A DNA stretch of 64,000 nt from Daphnia carinata (lineage: Eukaryota > Arthropoda > Branchiopoda > Diplostraca > Daphniidae): contig NC_081332.1 of NCBI RefSeq assembly GCF_022539665.2, forward strand, positions 6,600,303 through 6,664,302, in the 5' to 3' direction. Made by a program: the position numbers and the translations under genes. The number at the start of each line of letters is the position of its first letter. Positions within the stretch are counted from its first letter, which is position 1. Positions 1 to 13,888 of this stretch are shown here, in pieces. The notes under the pieces are model-generated. The model did no database searches, had not been told where the DNA came from, and was given only the letters and a program-made list of their open reading frames with translations.

Positions 1-3000
1 CAGAGAAAACGATATATTGATGAAAGGTGAAACAAACAATGACTCCATTACCAGATGTTTGACCATGTTAATATTACAATGTGTTTCCGTTCACGATTCT
101 TATGGCGTTATAAATATATACAATTCGTCATGTCCCCCTTCCCCCCCTCTTTTTACCTCCCTCCCTCATTCCGCCCCACCTTTGCTTTTACAATTGAGGG
201 AGAGAAAGGGGGGGGGGGGAAGCAGCAGCAGCATTACTGCCGCGTACGCACCTACATACTGTACGTGAAATACATACCAACTCAAACGCATATTATGCTA
301 GAGTCCATAAATCACTTGCGTTAATAAAGTGTCAACCCGTGCAGGCAGAGAGAGCGATTACCATGGATACCGGCATGTAACGCTGTTGTGTTATTAAAAT
401 GTTGGCGACGGCATGTTCAAACAACGGCATTGAGCCTATTTTATATTGGTGAACAGAAATACATCCCATCCCTTTGAAATTCCTGTATTGGCTCTTTGGT
501 CTTTGTCGTATAACACCCCCCCCCCCACTCCCCGAATCACCTTTCCGTTGTATAACATCCACATTTTTGTTTATCCCGATCCTTATAACACCGCCACTCA
601 GCAAGTGGAGCACTGTAGCCAAAATATTCTTTCCTTTGCCTCGCAATCCTACAAAGTAACAAACGATAAGAAACAAGAAAGACTAAAAGATTAACCCACA
701 AATTAACCATCAGTTGATTAGTTTCTGTAAATAGACCTTGATTATTTCATGTACCTTTAACTTGTTTCTTCATTTCTTTCGACAACACAGAGCCATTTCC
801 TATCAAAGTAACAGTGTCTGTTGGAGGTTTGAAATGGCCATGTTTTATTTGTCCCTCCCAAAACTGCGTGGGAACGTTAACGGATTCCTGATGAAAAATT
901 GAAAATAAATCATCCTAGCTGATACGTACGACAAGTTGTGCCTAACCCCTCGCACACACTGTGCATATAGGCCTTTGGGGACGGACGATACTGATGATGG
1001 CTACATGATTGCGAAGCGTGTCGCCGATCCAATTACCTCTGAGAGCAGTGAGCAATCGCCAGCTGACCGTTGACACGAACACGCTTGCCGATATGCTTTC
1101 TAACAAGAGTGAAATCCTTTTAATCAGCAGCCGATCCAGTTGCTGGTAGGCAGGCATACGTTCGGTGATGGGCTGGTAGTGAATCGAATCGTCTGGTGTA
1201 CAGTTGTCACTTTAGCCGCAATTGGCCATTTTCTTTTCGTTGTTACGTTCACTATCCCAACGGAACAACTTGAGTTTAATTTTTATTTTCCTGATCAAAT
1301 CACAAAAAAAAAAAAAAATAAATAAAATAAGCGCCAGAAAATGCGCATTCGAGCGTGTGCTATTGGCAATCGAACATGGCGAACAGAACGACGTGTAGAA
1401 GCGAAAAAGGAGCAACAGCGGGTCGGTGGAACTACATATACACAACGATGGTATATAGAATCTATGGGGCGTGATGGCTAATCACAATCCCGCGTGACAG
1501 GTGGCGTTCAATCCAAACGAACGTTCGCTTGGATGATGACGATGATGATGTCGCTATCGCAGCTGACGACTTGATGACTACCACGTCTTGTGTGTGTCTG
1601 GAACACTATTTCATTGGCTGCTCAGGCGATAGATGAAGCCCGGCCAGCACGTCGCCCACGCATCGCAAAAAATAAAAAAGACTGATCGAGTTGTCAGGCG
1701 GTCAATATATCAGCAAATCCCATTGGCCACCTAACCCACTTGCTTGTTGCTGGATATCTTCCAGCTAAATCCCAGCGCCATCAATCATTCGAAATCCATC
1801 ACGTGTGTACGACACATAGCGACACCGTACACCTTTAATCTACCCGATTCTTTCCGTTGCGAGTCGCTCTTTCTATATTGTTTTAGCGCTTATCTTTTCG
1901 TTGTTTTTCTTTCCTTTTCGACAAACAGTGCACCTTTAAAAAGGAAAAAAAACAAACAAAAAAACTACGTAGCCTTGAGCTCGATTGACTGCCACTATGT
2001 AGGATTGACTGACGGCGATTAAGTAGATCGTGCCAGTAAAGTGGAACGAGCTGCAATCGGGGTTATTTGTAAACACGAGTTAATTCATTCGCATTAGACT
2101 GATGAACGAACAGGGAAAATAAAAAAAAAAACCTGCTAAACGATAAACATCCGTTCCCGATCGCGCATCCTACGATCTGATTCGTTCAAATTGATGGGCA
2201 AACAAAATACGATCAAAGTCCACTTCGGATGTTATGCAGGGCCGCGTTGTGTCGTCCGTCTGATTGGTGTTGCATCATTTACTTCCATTACATTCTCTGG
2301 CCGAGTGAGTCAATGAAGCCTTTTGTTATTCCCTGTAAACACAGAAGAAGTTTGAAAAACGAACGAAGAAAAAAAAAAAAAAAAAAAAAAAATGGGGTCA
2401 CATTGTCGTTCAATTATTTCACGGTTGTCGTACATTTTCTTGCATCGCTGGATGCGCGTTCTTTTACGGTTCGACTCTGATACGACATACGAGAACTTAC
2501 GTGTCGCCTAGTGACTAGGTGCGTCCTGGTCGGCACACAACAACGTGACGGCGAATCAGTCTTTGCTGTTCGCGTCTTGCATGGCATGTTTTTCTATAAT
2601 ACAAGACTCAATAAGATGTTTGATGTTGGCTACGTTGCTGTCAACCCTATTCCCACTAGCGTTTCATTTCCCCCTGCTCTTTTCTGTACCTAGACGTATA
2701 GGGAAGAGAGCTGACCAGTCAGCTGACAAATTGAATTCGTCTGGCGATCTTTTTTTCCCCCTCGTTTTATTCAGTTAATTTCTTGCCTGCAAACGATGCA
2801 GTGCCATGCACCGATTTATTACAAACCAGAACGAACAGAGAAAACGATAGAAATGGGACACACTTCGATAACAAACGTGTAGAGGGAAGGTGGGCCGCAG
2901 TGGAAATACACATGGATGGTATAGAATCTTCGACGTCAGCGACCATAGATGGGTAGACGGACGTCAGAGGGTGGCAGAAAAAGCGTGCTCTGCGTGCTCT

Positions 3001-6000
3001 GTGGCTAAAAAGAAAAAGAAAAAAAAAAAAAAAAAGGAGTAGGGGGTGTGTGAGAAAGAGAAAAGGAGAAGGAGAACAAATCAAGCCAATCTGTCAGAAA
3101 TCCTGGATAATGATGCAACCCGAAAGAACCCCACACCCTTGACGCGATACACACCAGAGCCGGTGACGTTAACCACCAAGTTTCCGATTGAAGAAGATAA
3201 TGATCCGCTTCTCTCATTGTTCTTGCTAGCGTCTCCGGCACTAGCTATATAACCATCACCATAGCGCATTTGTTCCATTTCGAAAACAAAAAAACACGAA
3301 AGAAAAAGAAGAAAGAATATAAAAAGAAAAAATTGAAATAATAATAAAAAAAAAGCAAAATGAAGAAAAAAAGACAAAAAATAAATGGAAAACAAAAAAT
3401 CTATCCAACAAAGAATGTTGCGTTATGTGTGTATGTATACAAGCGTAGCCAGTGGGTGGGAAATCAATAAAATCTATTGCCCACAGACCTACAGTATATA
3501 GGCACGAACATGCAGTCCTTGCTGTATAGTCTATACGTGCATGGATATAAATAAACAAGTGGAGCGAGAGGGATCAAAAGAAAAAGAGCGGCAGGGCGCC
3601 AATTAAAGCGAGACGGAGAGAAAAGAGGGAACGACTAAGAAGATGAAGAAGAAACACGGAACTAGTCGTTAGCTGAGCGCCAACGAAATTTGTGGTGGCC
3701 AACGCTTGCTGATTTAAGCCAAGAAAGAAAAACCAAAAGAAAAACAAAAACAAAAAACTAAACAAAAAAAGATAGAAGACCCATTCCCGGCCAACGTTGT
3801 GGCAACACTGTATAATGCCGTCCAAAGTCAAATGCTTCCTGGAGCGCGAACAGACTCAATGTTGCGCGATCGATATCCGCAAATAATGAGCCATTTTTTT
3901 TTCCTCCCCTTTTTTCCTTGTCATCGCACCTAATAATTTCAGCAAAAATCTCATCTCTCGGATGTCACGCCATCGTTCCCCAACCCCCGCTCAAAAAAAA
4001 AAAAAAAAAAAAATTTGAATGCGCAACATTTGTATGTCCAAGACGCATACACACTTGTAAAGTCACTCGGTGCACATTGAATGCGCAAACCGAATTTTTG
4101 TCCCTTTTTTTTTCTCTCTCCTCTCTGTTCGACAGCTACCCAGTGATCATTAGCGAACGAAGAAAAGAAAGATAAAAAAAACAAACATATCCCCAAGATC
4201 AGCATCAGCGTTAGATGGAATCCTCCCGAAAAAGAAAAAAAGAACAGGCGTCGTCGTAACATAAAACACTGTATCAAGGGAAAAGCAAATAAGAAATGTC
4301 GTACGTAGACAACATAATAATTGTCTTGAAAGAAAAAAACAAACAATAAAAGAGAATCTATTTCTTGTTTTCGGTCAATTCAAAAAGAAAAGAAAAAACA
4401 ATAACAACTACAACCAAAACCCTCCAGAGAGGTTGTAATCAGGTCCCGGAATGGACCTATTGGGACACGGATGACTGGAGAAGACAAATTGCTGTGCTGC
4501 TTGGTTGCATATCGTGCTGCTGTTGGGAAAAAAAGTATAAAATAAAATACATAAAAAATAAAAAAAAAAATAAATGCGAGTTTGTTCTTCATTCCGCCCT
4601 CTTCACCAACAATGTCCCGTTTGCACCCCAACGGTCTCTTTGCCTCCAAATCCCAACACTTGATTCTTTAACATTATACAGCCAAATAAAAATTGTGTTT
4701 TCTAGTAGGGAATGAAAGAGCCGGAAGGAAAGTTCGGGCGATTGCTTTCATATCACGCTCACATGACGTCGTTGTTGAGGGCTGACAATATCAGCGAGAT
4801 TCGATCTAGTTCATGGCTTCATTACACGCAGAACTGCAGTTTGTGATCGAGGCAAGACTATACAATAATGCCGCTAGTGCCGGACAATCCGGAAGAAAAA
4901 AAAAAGAAAAGAATACGGAACAGATTGAGATCAATTGGATGCAATTTCCAGGCAAAGGCGTATGAATAAAGAATTGTAATTGAATCAGCTGGCAGATAGA
5001 CATGGCGCGTGTGGACGAAATGGATGCATCACAATACACGACAAGCTATAACTTTGTGTTCGTGGCGTAAACGACAACTGGCTGCAGAATCTGCCAAGCC
5101 ACGTGGGTGTAGGCCTACAGATGATATGGTGACGTGTGGAATATCGCCGGTGTCTGCAAAGAGCTAAACACGTTACGTGATACAATATTGCATGAATGCT
5201 GCAGTATCCAATTTCGCTTTTGTTTTTTGCACTTAGGCAGTTTTCTTTCTAAAGTGCCCCGAAACACAGCGAAACGAACGATCGGAGAACAAAGTTGAAT
5301 GCAAAGTATTAAAATGAAAAAAAGAGGATTGCGTATAGATGTGAATAGCAAAAATAGAACACTTGTTTTTGGACCCGTCCAACCATTTGCGTGGGATGAA
5401 AAGGAATGATGGCGGTCGTGTTACTACTGTAGCGTCTGACAATAGTTTGTTAGAGCGTCTTTGAACCTCCGTTTCGATTGTAGTATTGATAAATGTATCA
5501 CTTCATCCATTGCTGGTCATTAAAAACATATCAGACTTTGGTGAGCGTCATAATTCTTTCGCTCATTAATACCATCCAATCTTATGTCAGTTTGTTGATA
5601 TATGGAGAAAGTATGTTCAAGGAAGCTTTACATTTTTTTTTTTTTTTTCTTAAAACATATTATCCTCCCACAAGTTCTTAATCCATTTCTTATAGAGAAT
5701 GCGTTACGTTGCCATTGTTTTGTTGTTTTATTCCTGAAAAAAAGAAGTTGTGTATTGCGCGGTTGCATGGCACAGAAATGCCTTTGGCCAACTGTCTGAC
5801 TTCGAAGACACGCTCTGAACAACGCACAATAGTCTACCTAAAGGTTGTTTCTTGTAGCTCAAGTTTGAATGTCCAGCAACTTTTCTTTTTCCTTTTTCAA
5901 GGTTTGCATTTCTTTAATTGACTTTGTGCACTTTCTTATGGTTTTCGGTTCGACTTGCTTTTTTTTTTGTTGTTGGTTCAAAAAAAAAGAAAATGGGCAG

Positions 6001-6176
6001 ATCGCATCTTTGAGCCCCAACAACATTTTGTCGTTCTGTAAAAAGAAAACTGGAATAATTCATATTACTGCAGTACATCTGAAAAGCCTTTGAACAAAAG
6101 AGAGAACGAAAAAGTTTTCTTGCCTCTAAACTATATACGCCTGAAGACAAAGTTTGCGCCACCACTGAAAGCATCA

Positions 6177-6192
6177 CCCCCCCCCCCCCCCC
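6177..6192. repeat. C16 homopolymer run
   Basis: Sixteen consecutive C bases directly followed by T, C and an A run. A second C run of about 12 lies 157 bp downstream. Confidence 0.9.
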
Positions 6193-6348
6193 TCAAAAAA
6201 AAAGGTAGAAGCCATCTTGCGTATTTTGCTTAGAATCGACTTAAGCTCAATAGAATGGAACGCATTTCATTTCCATCACGTCTTTGTCAATGACGTACAA
6301 GTCATAAGTTGCTCCACATCACTCGCAGTGAAGCGTCTCAAAATGTGA

Positions 6349-6360
6349 CCCCCCCCCCCC
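6349..6360. repeat. C12 homopolymer run
   Basis: Twelve consecutive C bases. It pairs with the longer C run at 6177-6192; together they give two G-runs close together on the minus strand. Confidence 0.85.
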
Positions 6361-7000
6361 AACTGCAATTAATGACAAAGAAGGAAAATCCGTGAATACA
6401 TTCCGTTTCTTATCAGAGATATCTGTGTATGCTATACCGGTTCGACACTACGTCATTTAAACGCTGACGGGCCTATAGTGACTGTTTTCATTTTCTATTC
6501 CTAGCTCTCCTTGTACGCTCTCTTGTCAATAGAAATCTGAAAAGAAAGTTTTCAATGGCACCATCACAAAAGTATATGAAGAGAGCCGAAAGAATCTCGA
6601 CCATGAAAGACGTATTGCTCAGGGCACAAGCCGCACGGCACACAGTGCCAACATGAAAAAGAGAGAGAGGCTGAAAAAGAGGGGGGAAGAAAAATAATAA
6701 TAACAAAAAAAAAAAAAAAGGGGTAGATGGAAACGCGCAGAAAAGGTCTCGCGATGTCGACTGGACGAAGAGAACACAAAACTAATGGATCTATCCTGCA
6801 TATATAAAAAAAAAAAAAAAAATACGAGGGATAGAAGTGCATGGACGTGAAATGTGAAGGAAACAGCTGAGTCTGACGTGTCGCTCCCGCAGCTGCTCCT
6901 GTGTGGACAGATAGCCGGATTTACAAAGCGGACAACAACAACAACATAAAATAAAGAATTCTTTCAGATTTTATTTTATTTTTATTTTATTTTACTTCGC

Positions 7001-10000
7001 TTGTGTGGCTCTTCGGCTGGCTATGAAAGCCGAAGGACACCGATGCACAAGCCGGGGGGTGGTTGTTAAGTTTTTTGTTCAATCCGATTATAGGCTGCTC
7101 TGTGCGGCTATGCTGCCGTGTCACGTACAACTTACACGTATAGCTCCTTCCGAAAAGTGGTCCGAAAACAAGCGCGAAGAATCAGCGCAAGCGCCCTACA
7201 CATCAGCTCCGTTTCTCCCTCCCGTCTTGGAAATGAGAAACCCTACGCTGCAAGATGTTTTCAAATGTATATCTCGAATGCTCTTTGCATCACGCAGCTG
7301 ACAACAACACACGTAGAGCTACTCAATTTTCAGTCTTTCCGAGGAAACGGCAATGTCTCCGTGATCGACAGATACTTACCATATTTTTTTTTTTTCTCTA
7401 TGCTTTGAGGGCACTTTTAAACGTTTGACTGGCGAGTGGTTTTATCTGCGAGCAAATTTCAGTAATTGAAACCTAAAAAAAAAAACTATCATGCACAATT
7501 GCCAATGAAGGACATGGCAAGATAACCAAAGTAGGGGTTCATAAAAGAAAGAACAAAAAATACACGTGAATTCTTCAACTTCCATCAGGATCTATAGAGA
7601 AAAGATGAAGTGGAAGGTCAGAGGATTCTTTGATCAAATTTCAAACGCTATAACTTTGCGTGATTTCTTAGAAGTCTCTTTTTTTTTCTTTCCCTCTTAA
7701 CTTGTTGTTTTGCCTTTTGTCCCAAATAGCCAAGCTCGTTATCCGTGACTCACGCACTTCAACCTACCTTTCTTCTTCGCTATTGATAACCAGTCAGCTC
7801 CCATACTACTCCCGAACCGGGTTTCCTCGTGCGTGCCTACTTAGTCGAATATTCCATGTTTTTGATGATTCCTCCCATTCCAGTAAAAATGACTAGAATC
7901 GCATGGAATACAGCCCTTTGCTTAACAGAAACTTTGCTGAACAAAAGCAGCTCGAAACAAAAAGATCTCCATGAATAACTTGAATAAGTTGTCGGACGAG
8001 CTTTCATCCTCGTTCTTGTACAGTAAGTCTTTCATTTGCGCCCGACCACCAGGTCGTCCTGATCTCCTGAGCCGGTCTTGTTTCCTGTTCTTCATCCAAC
8101 TGTATCTCTTTAACCGACCAAATGAAATTCATCGATCGTCTGCAGTTTACCGTTGCATTATATGTATATTACGAATGAATTTCAAATGCATAAATTTTTC
8201 TTGTTTTTTTTTACTCTCTATGAATGGGAAGTTTCACACATACGCCAAACGCTGTCTTTCTAATTGCAATATGTTTCTTTTGTAGTTTTGAAATATTAAA
8301 CACGAACCTGTGGTTCGAATGTGCTTGCATTATATCTTTTTTTCCTTTTGCTACATACTTTGTCATATTCTGAGAGTTACGCACCGAGAAAACGATTAAT
8401 GTTTGAAATGCAATTTAAAGAGTATCACGAATTTCAGTCTTACTTTTCGAGCCTGCAATCAAATCTAGCAGGTACATTATACCTTCTCCCACTTTGCGGG
8501 ATTTGTAGAGGCCACAGAGACCCAAATACAGACGGTCGTGGTGTAGAGGATTTGCAGAATGAAACCATTAACATAAAAGAACGCAGCGCATCTTATTCCT
8601 TTTTTTATTATTTAGGTATGTCTGGCTATGAAACCCCAACGAGCATAGTTTGTTCTTGTTTATGCGCAGATTGTACGTTAATTTGCGTACAGTTGAAATT
8701 CTTTTGAAAGCCAAAAAGGAACAAGTTGAAGGCTCTTCTAGATGTACAATTGAATTTTTAACCGAAATGTGTCCTCTTTCCTGCCCAAATCCTCCTATTC
8801 CGTCAGACCAACCATGAAGTAAACGGGATGCATCACAGTAAAGGAAAAATTTGTTCTGGTCAAGATATTCTTTTATTTTATTTGGTTGACCGGATATTAA
8901 CTTTGACTGGTACGACATTAGTAGAGGGATGCCGAAAGGGGAAAACAAACGAAATGTTTAATGGCAACACAGCTGAAACAAAGATGGGAAAAAAAAAGGA
9001 AAAGAAAAAGGAAAAAGAAATGTATGGTTGTAGGAGGAGAACAAATAGATTTGCGAGACAATGTTACAGAGAAGGCTGTGATCAAAGGACCCACTATTGG
9101 ATAGTAGTTGCCTAAAAAGACTCGTCTCCAAATCTAGAAATGCATCACTTGCGTATTTGTTCACAATCACATACTCTATACGGAATCCCCTTCTTTTCTT
9201 TTGCTCCTTCTGCGCCTCAGCACTACCTAAAATAAAATTTTCTACCGAGACTGCAGACAATCCACCATTCAACTTTTAGAAATACCGTAGAATACACTCG
9301 TATGATCTTATCTAAAGTGAAAGAAAAGGCCACTTTCATTAATAACCGTGGATAGTCAAATCGATCTTTACTTTTCTTATTCCTTACTTTATATGGTATG
9401 CGAACCTATGAGTTCAACTATCTGTACAACGTGAAAAAAACATTTCTGCGCATCAGTATTAATAATAATAATAAGAATAATAAGAACAAGTATAAGTAAT
9501 CCTGAAACGAATAATGTCGGTTTAACTCAGCCAGCCGGCTGTGAGCCGTAGACGAGGTAGACAACTTAATGTCTCATACGGAATAATGAAACGCATTGGA
9601 AACAAAACTTCGAAGATTATCAACTGCAACGTAATTAATTTTTCTGTTTTCTGTGAACCTATTTACAAAAATAACGTATCCTATGATGTAGAAGCAACTT
9701 TTAATTTTTAAGCCCCGTTGCGGCTTTCCTTCGCAACAACAAAACTGTTGATGGAGTTCGACTAAGGTTTTTCCCTATTTTTAATACTGAATTGATATTG
9801 ACGCACAAGTGCAACGAAGCCAGAAAAAGTGAAACTAACAACCATGAAAAATAAATGATATAAAATAACGGGAGATGTAGTGTAACTAAATGGAACGAGC
9901 TTCCATGTCAGGTAGACAAATCAGTAGACGTTATGCAGAAGATATAAAAAACATCAAGAAAAACATATTGACGCGCAAACGGAGGAAATGTAAAAAAATT

Positions 10001-13000
10001 ATAAATTAAGAAACCCTTGAAGACTAGACCACTCAGTAGAATTGCATCTGAAAATAAAATAAGTGTAACGAAGCACTTCGTTTCGTTGAGTGTTGGAAGC
10101 AAAAAAATAATAAAAATGCAATGATGATCAAAATGGTTATGGTGTGTAATGAAAAACCGGAACACACAGGCTCGTTTAGTCTTTTCACACACCTCTGATT
10201 TCTTTTTGTAGCATTCCGGGAAGGCAGGTGGTCCCGTGAAAAACGTTTACCAATATTCGTTACAAACAAAAGTATTCAGGTTGATGTTCAGATTTAAACT
10301 CCACCATGTGTAAGTAAAACCATTTGTGTTGTTTTCCCTCTAACCACGAATATCGATCTCTTTCATGAGCATATTTCCGAGCGTAAGAATGATGGCGTTT
10401 CAATTGTAACGAATCGAACTTCGCAGTTGTTTTTCTTGCGTGCGGGAACCCAAGCATACGCTTCTCTCCCTCTCTGCAGAAGGGGATTCTCAATCGTTTC
10501 GGCTTGTCCGACTTCTTGGAAGTGAACAGAGAGAGATAGGCACTCTAACCTAGGACGGCTTGTTGACCCGCAATTCACAGGGGAGAAAACGCTTGGGACG
10601 TGGGAACAATCAATTAGAATTGGCGGTGCCTGCGCATGAGGAAGTAACGTGTCGGGTACTAGAAAATTGTGATGCATTCTTGGTAGCCTACATTGGGTTT
10701 TGGCGTTGTCCTTAACTGAATTTTCATTGCGTTTTCCTCTGTACAAGACACTGTCAGTGATATTTTTTTCAGCAACAACTAGAGCCTATTTCGTATAGTA
10801 GACATGGTCCAGCCTATTGCCGAGTGCAAATAAATAAAATCGTGGTTAGATTAAAACTATACACAAACTGAGTGTTCTACAGAAAAACTTGAGAAAAAGA
10901 AAAGGAAAAAAGTAAACTGTAAATGTACAATGGGGTGAAAAAAGGTGACTGTTTTTTCAAGTCTGGATAAAAAAAAGCAATATGACAACTTTGTAACTTT
11001 AACCCGAGAGCTAATACTACGAAGACACAAGTTCAGCTTTTTTTTTATGTCGGTTATTCTATAGTGGACTGTTGATATGACTCACATATCTAATGGTTCG
11101 CATTCTCTAAGCAGAGCGGTATCAAATCCTCTGTAGGTTTTGCTCTATCCACGTAGTTTGCTTGCACTCTGCCAACTCGTTGCCTACTGTTTGCATTGGA
11201 CTTGGTGGAGAGCTGGAACTGCGACAAACAGAACTGGATAGCCCTTTTAGTGGGGTCAAGTTACTTGTCATCGGACATGGATAAAGTATAAAACGAACTC
11301 AATATTGAAGAACGCACACAGACATTAACCCTATTGTTAAAGTTGCCATTTTTTTAAATTGAATGCATGAATTTTCCTATTCAAATAGCACGAGTGTTTT
11401 CTCGTCACACGGTGTTTAGCATCACGCACATGGCTAATGAACGGTCGAAGTAACAATAAGAACGTCAATTTTCAACTGCTTAACTTCCGATTAATTTATT
11501 CTAGTAGGGATTCGACAAAACGATTGAAATTGGAAAATGACGCTTAAAAAGCATACGTACGTGTAGCATTATCGCACTCGTCTCGGCAAGCTCCATCTCC
11601 CCGGCGAAAGCGGCTCACCGAAATGAGGATCTTAAAACAGGGCAGATCGGTCGAATGAGTTTTATTCTTTTGTACGAAAAGCGAGCGAAAGAAGGCAAAG
11701 AAATAAAGCGAACTCTTTGACGTTTGTGGGGGTGGGGAGGGATAGACTGTTGAAAATGAGACGCTTCATGATTGCGATGGATTTGATTCAAGAGAGCGCG
11801 TCACTAAAAGAAATAAGAGGGGTTCGGGTATAAAGACCAGAACATGAACAGAAAAAAGGAGGGGAAAAGCTAAAGAGGGGAGGAAAAGAGCTACCGGTAT
11901 CGAATAAAAAACGTGTAGAAAAAAAAAGTCTGAGGGAGAGCGAAAAGCGGATCGTGGCTTTTTACTCTTACCGAAGAGGCGTTTCTTCCCAATGCCGTCC
12001 AACCCCCAATATGCTGTCGTAGTCAGGGGGATGTATATCTTTATACTTATATATTATTATACGTGTATATGTATATATATATATATATATATGACGTAGG
12101 CTGTATGGCCTGCATAATACACGGGCTCGATCGGCCTGATCTCGGTGACTCGGGCACGTACCCACACAGCATTCGCAGACAAAAGAAGAGCTCCATAAAA
12201 ATCGGGAGGACAATGCGACAACCTTCCCCTACCCCATTCCCCTTCTTTTGCTGACCTACCGTCTGTCTTATTTGTCTACATCTTTTAGCATTCGGCAAAT
12301 GAGCATATATACACAACCCGGAGAAACATCGACTCTTTTTGGCAGCGGTGAGTGTTGTCAAACAGGGTGGATGTTGCCCTCGTTCCATTTCATCCCACCT
12401 CTTCCTCCCTGTGCTTTTTTTCTCCTTTTTAACAACTCGTAAGATCAACGGAGGAGAAAAAGATTGAAAATGCCTGACTGAAATCGATGTGACTTCAATC
12501 AACTCAATTGACTGAAAATTTTTATTTTGGCCCCCTTTCGTTGAACTCAACTTATCAGTTTTCCCTCCCGTCTTTTGAATATATAAATGTATATGAAAAA
12601 AAAAGGACCCATCACACTAACTTAAAATCAGAATGAGAAATTGAACGAGACGGAGATGAAAAGCGTTGCGTCTAGTGCTCAGGGTAATTCGAAACAACTC
12701 TTTTGTAAATCCTTTAACAGATTTACGCAAAACTTTACTAAGGCATCAGAGAATAGAGCCTGGAAAATATTGGAACGAGCAAAAAACAAAAAAACAAAAA
12801 ATACAAAAATACGGAAGAATAGATTAGTGAAGCGGATGACACATCATCAATCGATAAGACTCTCTTTTCAAAAGCCATACGGAGGAGAACGGAAAGAGGG
12901 GCGACCCGGCGTCGTTCCAACAAAAAAAAAACGTAAACGATCTCCCTTATTTCTAACTCCTTACTTAACAAAAGAGAGGGAGAAGAAGTGGATGACATCA

Positions 13001-13888
13001 ACACTCTCTTTTCTTGGTCTTCCGGTCCTCCTGCTTGTGTCGTCGGCCACATTAGGTTGTATACCGAAAGACAACAAATGCGTTTGTTTGGCAGGGCGGG
13101 CGACGATGATACAAATTCGCCACGCTCCGCTCCCGAGGGCTATCCCGTGAGATCAGCTCCAGCGTTCGTTTCTTCTATGTCACGCTCCCCCAACGCACAC
13201 ACAGCGAGATCTTTGTCGAGTTTCAAGACTTCTTTTCTATTCTTTCTACCGATTTATTTAATTTTTGACACACCCTCCCTTCTTTCGCAGAACATATTAA
13301 TCTAGAAAAGTGGATACACGAAAATTACGCATTGCAAGACGGAACCCAATTTGCCGCTTGCATGCTCCGTCGACAGTCAACAACATTGGCAACACTTTTT
13401 AGCACCATTTTTACACATACTTGTGAAATAGCTAAGGAAAGAACGTTTTCTTTTTAAATTCATGGTGAACAGTTGCCAAAACAACTGAACATGTGTCATC
13501 TTTACGTAACGAGATCGATACGCTGCAGGAGGCACAAGTCTCAACAATGAGCGATGGTACTACCGCTTTTGGGTAAATATCTTTGACGTTCTTCTAGGAA
13601 AAACAAACCCTAACGATCGACGGTCCCATCGATCATCTTCGATCCGTTTTCTTTTAAATAAAGAACAAAAAAAAAAAATACAAAAAGCCGCAAATAGACG
13701 AGTAAAGCCATGCTGTGTGAGGATTACGTATAAATAACACGTGAAAGATATTATCTATAGATTTTGTATTACACCTCTTTTTCACCTTTGACATATCACC
13801 TAATGACACGCACAAACCAAACTCGGATGTGATAGCCGTCACGCTTCATCAGTGGGTTGGTTGAAGAGCCCAGCTTAAAAGGCGTAGC
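7001..13888. other. Non-coding stretch downstream of NBAS
   Basis: No gene recognised. The longest frames (128 codons at 8321-8707 plus, 169 codons at 12641-13150 plus, 167 codons at 12047-12550 minus) are low-complexity, Lys-rich or run through a TA microsatellite, and no splice-linked partner was found. The right end of the stretch must include the NBAS 3' untranslated region, since NBAS runs on the minus strand and stops at 13889. A minus-strand AATAAA occurs near 13250, but I cannot say whether it is used. Confidence 0.55.
12072..12092. repeat. (TA)n microsatellite
   Basis: About ten uninterrupted TA units, flanked by imperfect TATA-rich sequence from about 12040. A minus-strand frame reading through it gives a Tyr-Ile repeat and is not a gene. 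Confidence 0.9.

Larger units (their letters stand above)
1..7000. other. Non-coding stretch, homopolymer-rich
   Basis: I see no credible gene here. Short open frames exist on both strands, but all are under about 130 codons, and most are built from A/T runs that read as poly-Lys or poly-Phe. The stretch holds a 12-nt G run at 208-219, a C run near 515-526, a 24-nt A run at 2369-2392 and long C runs at 6177-6192 and 6349-6360. It may be intergenic DNA or an intron of a gene lying beyond the left edge; the sequence does not decide this. Confidence 0.6.

Noticed and set aside
8321-8707. 128-codon plus-strand frame with a signal-peptide-like start
   Set aside because: The hydrophobic start comes from T-rich DNA, an overlapping minus-strand frame is equally open, and no family or splice partner was found.
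12047-12550. 167-codon minus-strand frame
   Set aside because: Ends in a Tyr-Ile repeat from the TA microsatellite; no similarity recognised.
12641-13150. 169-codon plus-strand frame
   Set aside because: Lys/Arg-rich from A-rich DNA, no recognisable domain and no splice partner.
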